Assembly (NCBI RefSeq): GCF_000003605.2
Contig: NW_003142839.1
Coordinates: forward strand, 32,771 to 45,292
Direction: 5' to 3'
Length of the DNA stretch: 12,522 bases
Source of the DNA: Saccoglossus kowalevskii
Lineage: Eukaryota > Hemichordata > Enteropneusta > Harrimaniidae
Positions 1 through 7,700 of the stretch are shown here, piece by piece. Numbering within the stretch: position 1 is the stretch's first letter; each line of letters begins with the position of its first letter. The notes below the pieces were generated by a model that was given only the letters and a program-made list of their open reading frames with translations, did no database searches and was not told the DNA's origin. A program made the position numbers and the translations under genes.

Positions 1-428
1 CCACGGATTATTACCAAAAACTAATCAAAACCTAGCATTAGTTCAGAGCATGTATGTACAAAGCTTCATCAAAATCCAATGAGTGGTTGTTCAGATATCA
101 GTGGAACAATCATGGAACAGCTATAAATCAGCTAATTATCATGAAAATTAGGTAATTAATATGCACGGATTTTTACCAAAAACTAATCCAATTTGCGCAT
201 ATGTTCAGAGCATCTATGTACCAAGTTTCATCAAAATCCAATGAGTGGTTCTTTAGATATCAGTGGAACAGTCATAGAACAGCTAAAAATCAGCTAATTA
301 TCATGCAAATTAGGTAATTAACGAGCATGAATTTTTACCAAAACCTAATCAAATCTGCGCATTGGCCCAGAGCATCTATGCACCAAGTTTCATCAAAAAT
401 CGATGTATGGTTCTTGAGATAGCAGTGG
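1..428. repeat. 162-bp tandem core repeat, about 2.6 copies
   Basis: Copies start near 2, 164 and 326, so the period is 162 bp. Each has a CACGGATTTTTACCAAAA-like start, GTACCAAGTTTCATCAAAA in the middle and CAGCTAATTATCATG near the end. The third copy is cut off where the CA-rich tract begins. The array continues past the left edge. The layout matches the core array of pearl/Helentron-associated elements. The array lies in the intron following the last visible DCTN1 exon. Confidence 0.9.
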
Positions 429-437
429 AACAGTCGG

Positions 438-463
438 ACACACATACACACACACAGACACAC
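438..463. repeat. CA-rich microsatellite
   Basis: An imperfect ACACAC tract is interrupted by T and G (ACACATACAC, ACAGACACAC). It directly abuts the truncated third core repeat, the usual place for a microsatellite in pearl/DINE-1-type elements. Confidence 0.9.
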
Positions 464-473
464 TAACTGCAAA

Positions 474-505
474 GACTCCCATTATGTGCTTCGCACATGG
501 GAGTC
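474..505. other. Strong imperfect stem-loop
   Basis: GACTCCCAT (474-482) pairs with ATGGGAGTC (497-505). Inside it, GTGC pairs with GCAC around a TTC loop, with a TAT bulge on one side. Thirteen base pairs form in all. It probably marks the 3' end of the neighbouring repeat element rather than a host terminator. Confidence 0.85.
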
Positions 506-1647
506 AATAAAAATAACTTAGTTTGTGTAATTATTATAAAAGCAATACATTGCAAAGTTGAAATATTTAGAGCCCATGCAACACTGTAAACATATTTGCG
601 TTATAAGAAAAGCAGCACACTAAGTAAACAATGTTGAAATATTCAAAGCCGATACAGAGTTGGATACAAGTTGTGTTATTATTACAGTACGCATACCAAG
701 AAAGAAAAGGGCTGCTAAGGTAACGCCAGTTCAGTGCGTGACTTAGGGTCAAACTTCGGTCAAACACGCTTGATGTCAGCATCACCGCGTAGCAAGTTTC
801 GCAAAGTACTTGAAGTTCAATTGTGCCCCAAAATGATGTCGACGATCACTTAATTGTCGCAGCGCATGTTGTACCAAGTCCATGATACACCCCGTTGGCT
901 TGCTTTTCCTTCTTAATGTTCTTGTTCACGTAAAATGCGACCTCTCACCAATGTATTAAAACACTTTGAATTTATACTTATGCGTGATTATATTTGGTCT
1001 ACACGAAACATTAATCTTTCTAAACATTTTCTGAGACCATGCATGATATATATTCACAAAATAATGTGATCATATTTTATATTATGTTGATCTCTACGTC
1101 TTTCTGGACCGTTTTGTGATTTTATTCCAAGGCTCAGGCAACTAAAATAATGTCAACTATTATAGACTAGTTTCCAAGCTTTTGGCTCAGCAAAATTGGT
1201 TTAATTTTTCATTGGAACTTTGTGATCCTTTTAATTTTCCAGTTCTTTGTGTTCATAAATGGTCTTGACAATAAGTGTGAATTGCTGTGCGAGCCTACCG
1301 CAGACGAACGTGGTTAGCAGGCGTCATGGAATCTATGCATTAATTTGAATAAAATGCGTTCGACCGGCGAGCACCCACCACCACTGCGGTAATGACCGCG
1401 ATACACCGCCCGTTTGATTTCCTACTCTCCCCTAAGTAGGTGCTATGAATTGTGGTGATAATTATAAAAGATTATTTTTCAGCCAGACACACAATCATTT
1501 CAATACAAGCACCTTTCACTATCTTATGACTGCAGGTGTTTTGAATATTAAAATACTGGATTTTTTTAACATGTAAAAGCTGTTACTCAACCAAATATTG
1601 TCTAAACCACTGATGGTATAAGAAATATCACAAAATCTAATACTTAC
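506..1647. other. DCTN1 intron, no exon found
   Basis: I looked for the missing DCTN1 C-terminus on the minus strand and found no match. The stretch holds a degenerate pair of direct repeats (GTTGAAATATTTAGAGCC at 557 and a 15/18 match at 633). It also has a slightly GC-richer part at 690-960 and a GC-rich patch at 1285-1430. Short open frames here have no recognisable protein character. Confidence 0.6.
1285..1430. other. GC-rich patch with nested inverted repeats
   Basis: TACCGCAG at 1296-1303 pairs with CTGCGGTA at 1384-1391. GCGGT-AATG-ACCGC at 1386-1399 is a small perfect hairpin. TGGTTAGCAGG (1311) and GTTCGACC (1358) loosely resemble pol III A and B boxes. The composition differs from the AT-rich surroundings, so it may be the relic of a tRNA-derived SINE or of another element. 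The evidence is weak. Confidence 0.3.
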
Positions 1648-1797
1648 TTGTGTAACATAATTATTGAGATCATGCACCTTGGTGATATTGTTCAAAAGCT
1701 GATTCTTTGGAGTGGCTGTTGTAACTGCTGGTAACTGTCCAGGTTTACGTCTAGTTATATCAACAACACTAGGACAAGCACATACATCTTCTAATTC
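1648..1797 (-). CDS. DCTN1: DCTN1 exon, C-terminal domain (last exon in window)
   Basis: The 150-nt exon (phase 0-0) reads [40 protein letters not shown] and [16 protein letters not shown] is identical to the human HVVDITRTSP motif, and the last helix matches LMEQVAQLKSLSDTVEKL. The donor is a consensus GTAAGT, so the gene continues. Its remaining 3' coding part was not found between here and the left edge. The intron that begins here is therefore at least 1.6 kb long. Confidence 0.94.
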
Positions 1798-4700
1798 CTA
1801 TTAAACACAATATGTAAGGGTGTATATCATAAAATTATACAAGATACACACACACTTCTATGACACAGGTGTATGTACCACTCTCTTCTAAGACACACAG
1901 CTAATGTGTTAACATAGCTTTTGCATTTCACTGGCTGCTAAGTGGAGACACACTGTGATGTGTAGCCAAACAATTTATTGCCATGTGTTAATGTTGATTC
2001 ACTTACATAGTATATATTTACTTTGATTAATTTCAACTATGAGTTTTACTACCGTGTATTATATATGCTAGTATAAGCATGGAAGACCTTTGTCTGAATA
2101 TGTCTTATCATACTGGGTGGTTATTAATTAAGCACCCATTTTTTGTGTCACTATTTGTCAGAATGAGATCACCGAAATGATTTGCATGTTTATAACATAC
2201 CTTTTGTACTTGATTTGTTCTTCTAACCAATGAGAGTAACTGTGATGGCTGAGCTGTCTCAGAATCCAACTCTACAAAACCAGTCGGACTGGCTAATCCA
2301 GTTGGTTTCTTTGGAAGTATTAATGGATCTAGCGTAAATACAGCCTGTAAGAATGGTATGTGAAATTATACAAATACAAATTTACATGAGCAGCATGTAT
2401 GATATAGATTCACGATTGCGAAGTTTGCACTATAGGCTCATAGGATAGTTATAGTTTGATTTATTTCCTCTTCAAATTTGTTGAGAACAACTCTATGAAT
2501 AGGAACAAAATCTAAATTTTTTAGAGAAATATTTCATATACATTAACTTGAGAATTCTTAACATTTTTGAGACACCATTCGTCAGAGAATAAGGTAAAAT
2601 TTGAATTCAGTCAACAAATGGAGAACTATTTTACCAATTGAACTCAAGTCAAATTGTGCTTCCCATCGAATCTTACCTTTGTTTGTGAAGATCTTAATCT
2701 GGTATTTTCTCTCTTCAGATGTCTGACAGCATTTCGCAATACATCCAACTGTTCTACTAACATAGGAGAGTCCTGTATGACAACCTGTGTACCCTGACCA
2801 CCAGACATTCCTGAAAGATGAAAGTCAAATCACATTTAGCCATCCATCCATACCTTCACTGCTGGTGCACATGAAAGCTTTGTTGAATAAATGGACTCAC
2901 ATACAGCAGGACAATCAACAAAGACCCTTCCATCCTAATTAACAATCAACAACATACCAGGTGCAGATGCAGTTCCAGCTACGACTGCAGCAATTCCAGA
3001 TGGCTGACCTTGGCTGCGACTCAGACCTTCCAATAAAGTTTTCTTAGATAATGTATTCAGCCTAGTTTTCAGTTCACTCTTTTCACGTTCCAATGCGTCA
3101 ATGTCACCTTGCATGTGATCCAATGTCTCATCAAATTCTCTGAAAAATACATGAATGTCTTATATAAATGGGAACAATGACATTGTTTTTCAAATATGAT
3201 ACCCAAGTGCTATAAACCTATTGGGAGATGCAGGTATGTCATTGAATATGGGACAGTTGACGCCTCAAAATACAAATTCATGTTTTGTAAATAATTGTGT
3301 GAAATGAAATGTCATCACTGATTTGCAGGTAAATATGGTAAACATAAATCACAGCTGTGGCATAGTCCACCAAGCAACTGTTCTGGCTTTGCAACTCTGT
3401 CAAATCAAATGAATGAAGTATAAGACAAAACATAAAGCTAATAGAATATTATGATGATGATCATGATAACAGCACAGTAAATAAAGTCTTCTCCAGTCAA
3501 ATGTTTATTATTTTGTGCATTACATTGTTCCCACTTCAAACATTGACAAATATGTTACTCACAACGTTTTTATTATTTGGCATGTATTGCTGACATCTTT
3601 TACACTCTCAATACTGACATTCAGACACACATTATAACACTTTAATAAATAAGTCCAATGTCATTGCCTTGTGTTTTCTACTACAATACAAAACTTCCAA
3701 ACAAGCTGATACAATTATATCACCCACAACATTAATAATCTACAGTAAATATCATACATTTTTTATCACTCACAACTGATACCTTTTGTAATTCACAGTA
3801 AATATCATCACTCACAACTGATATATTTTGTAATTCACAGTAAATATCATCACTCACAACTGATACATTTTGTAATTTACGGCAACAATCATTTCTCACA
3901 ACTGATACATTTTGTAATTCACAGTAAATATCATCACTCACAACTGATACATTTTGTAATTTACGGTAAATATCATCACTCGCAACTGATACATTTTGTA
4001 ATTTACGGCAACTATCATTTCTCACAACTGATACATTTTGTAATTCACAGTAAATATCATCACTCACAACTGATACATTTTGTAATTTACGGTAAATATC
4101 ATCACTCACAATTGATACATTTTGTAATTCACAGTAAATATCATCACTCACAACTGATACATTTTGTAATTACGGTAACTATTATCATTCACAACTGATA
4201 CATTTTGTAATTTATGGCAAATATCACTCACAATTGATACATTTTGTAATTTATGGTAACTATTATCACTCACAACTGATACATTTTGTAATTTATGGTA
4301 AATATCACTCACAATTGATACATTTTGTAATTTATGGTAACTATTATCACTCACAATTGATACATTTTGTAATTAACAGTAACTATCATCACTCACAATT
4401 GATACATTTTGTAATTTATGGTAACTATTATCACTCACAACTGATACATTTTCTATTTTACAGTAACTATCATTTCTCACAACTGATATATTTTCTAATT
4501 TACAGTAACTATCATTTCTCACAACTGATATATTTTGTAATTTACAGTAAATATCACTCACAACTAATACATTTTGTAATTTACGGTAAATATCATCACT
4601 CGCAACTGATACATTTTGTAATTTACAGTAAATATCATCACTCGCAACTAATACATTTTGTAATTTACGGTAAATATCATCACTCACAACTGATACATTT

Positions 4701-7700
4701 TGTAATTTATGGTAAATATCATCACTCACAACTGATACATTTTGTAATTTATGTAACTGGTATATTTATTTTGAACCATAATATGGTTCCTACACATACA
4801 GACTTGACTTGTGTGTGCCCTCAGCACATACATACAGATCCACCACACACATACATCACTTTTGTGGCTTCAACATGCCTGCACAACTCATATGTGCTTT
4901 TGAGAAACCTGTATATACCTCCTGACAGAGGTGAAAGAAAGAAGTGCCCATTTTTGGGCTGTGTCCAAACAGGGACTAAAAATCTATCAATTTGGTGCAC
5001 TGCATGATTATGCTATGTAGATAATGTTGACCAGCTGACCTGACCTGCTGATAAGGTTACCAAAGATTTAAGATGCCTACAGTGTATGTACAAGAAAAAT
5101 GGATCAGTCTAACTTTAAGAGGTTAAAGTTCATTTGAACTTGGTGTTAAAGTATTTCCTAGATCACTTCTTAGATGAAATTGTTTCACATAATACATAGG
5201 GTGTTGTTCTCAAGCTTCAATTCCATGATGTCACCTGTTAAAACCATTACAAAGTAATTATTCTGATCTTGCTTATTACCTTTCTTTCTTTTTAGATACT
5301 TGTTGGAGTTCCTGTAGTCTCTTCTGTACCTTCTCCACCCTGTCATCTGCCTCTCTGCTGGCATTTTCCAACTTCTTCTCAACCAAACCTAATCTCACAT
5401 TTCCTTCACTTAATTCTTCTTGCTGTAATGGTAGTATTATATTAAAACAAATTCATACACTTCTCAAGAAAATGGTTGGTTTTACCTTAGAAAGAGAGGG
5501 ACAGGCAACTAGATTATAAAACAAAGGATTTCATGACATCCAGGGCGCAACGTGGGTTACTACAGTTATAAACAAACAACCCAGCTAAGCAAGTCGTATG
5601 ACGTCACTCACAATCAATCGGTCGCACAGTTTGCAACACGTCTTTCAGTGCTTGTACTTATTACATCAAATTTTTACTAGATTTCAATACAAGATCCATT
5701 TTTTTGCACTAGTTATTAGGTAACACTTAATATATGTAGAGTTACAATTCGTTTTTTCATCAGTATAAATTAACTACTCGACTGATTTTATGTGTGGTGA
5801 CAAATGGTTGACTACTACTTATCCAGTGACTGCCACATTTTTGCCCGTTTTCAGGAAAATAAAAACAGTTGTTGTTTGCATTATCGTATTTTCACTTAAA
5901 TCATACTATTTTTAAGGATAATCGCATATTTTAGTTTTCCTAGTCTATATTTTGAAGTCATAATTCTGAAATTATTGAACTGTCTGAACGGCCGTCTGGA
6001 CAGCCAGGACTTGTCTAGATTTTTTTTGATCGCTTTATTTTAGCCCGTTTTCTCAAAAATAAAACATATGTTGTTCAAATTACTGCGTTTTTTACTTGAG
6101 TCTTGCAATTCTCCAAATAATTAGGGTATTTGAATTTGATGACTTTCTTTACAAAAGTCGAAATTCAGAATTTTTCTAAACCGTTTGAAAACGTGTGAAA
6201 GTCGGCTTACACCGGAAATGGCTGACCTGGTTTGTTTTAGATTGCTGTAATTTCGCCCGATTTTTTAAAAATAAAACATCTGTCGAAATTCTTATTTTTC
6301 TAAACTGTTTCGAAACAGTGGAAAACTCATTAACATACAATTAGAATATTCATGACCGCCGCTTCTGTAGTCACGCAGGGAAACTCACCCGTTTTGCGCG
6401 ATTTCACGAGTGCTGACGACAGTGCAAATAAACAGATGGTTGTTTATTCGTTAATAGGATTGTGAGATTATTTGAAGGATTATAATCCAGGTTAAAACAA
6501 AAGAAACACTGTAGTTGCCTGTCCCTCTCTTTCTAAGGTCTATGGTTTTACACATTCCAGCCAAAGGCATGCAACAAATGGAAACTATACTCATTCAATA
6601 AATTTTATATTGAATTCAATCATGGGATATCCACCTTGTACAAAATGCACCCTATAATGTGGTACAAACTTAAAGCTGAAACTGCTTTCTTACTTTTAGT
6701 TTGAGATGCTTTCTAAGTTCTTTAATATCTGTGTCTTTTGCTTCAAGTTTAAGTCCAAGACCTTCCATATCACAAATCTCGGCTTTTACTTTGGATGCAC
6801 GTTTAGAAACAGGATTCACATGCTAAGTATGTTAAGAATAAATAAAAAGAGTTCAGTTAAAATGTAGCAAGTGACAGTAACAAATCACTTGTGTACTAAG
6901 AGCTAATAACTGTCTCTGGTTGATGACAGGATATTGCATTGAATTTCTATAATTCCATTATGATAGGAAACACACAGTGCTGTCACATGGTCACAAACAT
7001 GGAATGTGATTTTGGTGGCACAAATGTACTATACATGTATATGTACTGTCAGTAACTACAAATGTATATCTAGTATTCTCAGGGTTTGAACATTGATGCT
7101 CAATGAATTTTCCCTGGTGCCTTCAATATTCCCTGTAATATTTCTTATGATAAAAGAATTTTATCAAATTTGGCTTTGAAAATAGGTACTACATTTCAAC
7201 TTCGGAAATTAGGTCCCAACAATTTGACATACAACAATGACAAGACCTGTCAGATGGCATAACAAAGATTAAAAAAAAAAAAAAAATTGATATTCAGATA
7301 AATGATGAACATAATGTCAGGTAAGTATGAAGACAATTATAAATTTTACCTTTGGATCTACATTAGCCTTGCCATCATATTCTCCTTCCTGTATTGCCAG
7401 GCATATCTTATTGACAACTGTCACCAGCTTACTGCATGACCCTCTATAGGCAAGACAAGAATTCTTATTTTAGTTGGATTTATTGTTTTGTAAACTGACT
7501 GTCATTATCACAAATCAAACCCAACAAGGGTGATAACCATAATTCAATATGTTGGTATGATTTGAAAAGTTAGAAACCACATAATCAGATATTTATTGTT
7601 ATTTAAAAATAACACATTTCACAAACAACATTATACTGTAGAACACATTGAAACATAAATGTAGCTACATACCATTTTAGTGGTTTTGCCTTTATGCATT

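Larger units (their letters stand above)
1..520. mobile_element. Partial pearl/Helentron-associated-like element
   Basis: Three parts occur in order: 162-bp core repeats, a CA-rich microsatellite, and a stem-loop followed by an A-rich run (AATAAAAATAAC). Short non-coding elements known from bivalves (pearl), flies (DINE-1/mini-me) and other animals have this order and are thought to be moved by Helentron proteins. No protein is encoded here. The 5' end is missing and the 3' boundary is a guess, so the family assignment is inference. Confidence 0.5.
5423..6693 (-). other. DCTN1 intron carrying a DNA transposon
   Basis: A 1.27-kb GT-AG intron between two phase-0 exon ends of coiled coil 2. Most of it is the inserted element. 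Without the element it would be about 215 nt, close to the smaller introns of this gene. Confidence 0.85.

Noticed and set aside
567-785. Minus-strand 72-codon frame as the missing DCTN1 C-terminus.
   Set aside because: Its sequence shows no similarity to the expected end of p150 (such as the LVLT-x-EQL-x-x-LH pattern) and no suitable acceptor in phase 0.
838-945. Minus-strand short frame reading EVAFYVNKNIKKEKQANGVY and onward as a last exon.
   Set aside because: The AG before it lacks a pyrimidine tract, and the peptide does not match dynactin or any family I recognise.
3732-4729. Minus-strand repetitive frames with [14 protein letters not shown] units as extra dynactin coding sequence.
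   Set aside because: The flanking exons at 5280-5422 and 2958-3139 join in phase exactly as in the human protein, leaving no room for an inserted domain. The frames stay open only because the repeat units are multiples of three.
3740-4752. CRISPR-like array.
   Set aside because: Repeats are head-to-tail with no unique spacers, and the setting is a eukaryotic intron.
4234-5007. Plus-strand open frame of 257 codons.
   Set aside because: Most of it is the 42-bp repeat read on the strand opposite to the gene. The tail after the array, including a [15 protein letters not shown] stretch, resembles no protein I know, and there is no promoter or splice evidence.
5185-5382. Minus-strand 65-codon frame starting [12 protein letters not shown].
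   Set aside because: It is a shifted reading of the DCTN1 exon at 5280-5422 that runs on into the intron.
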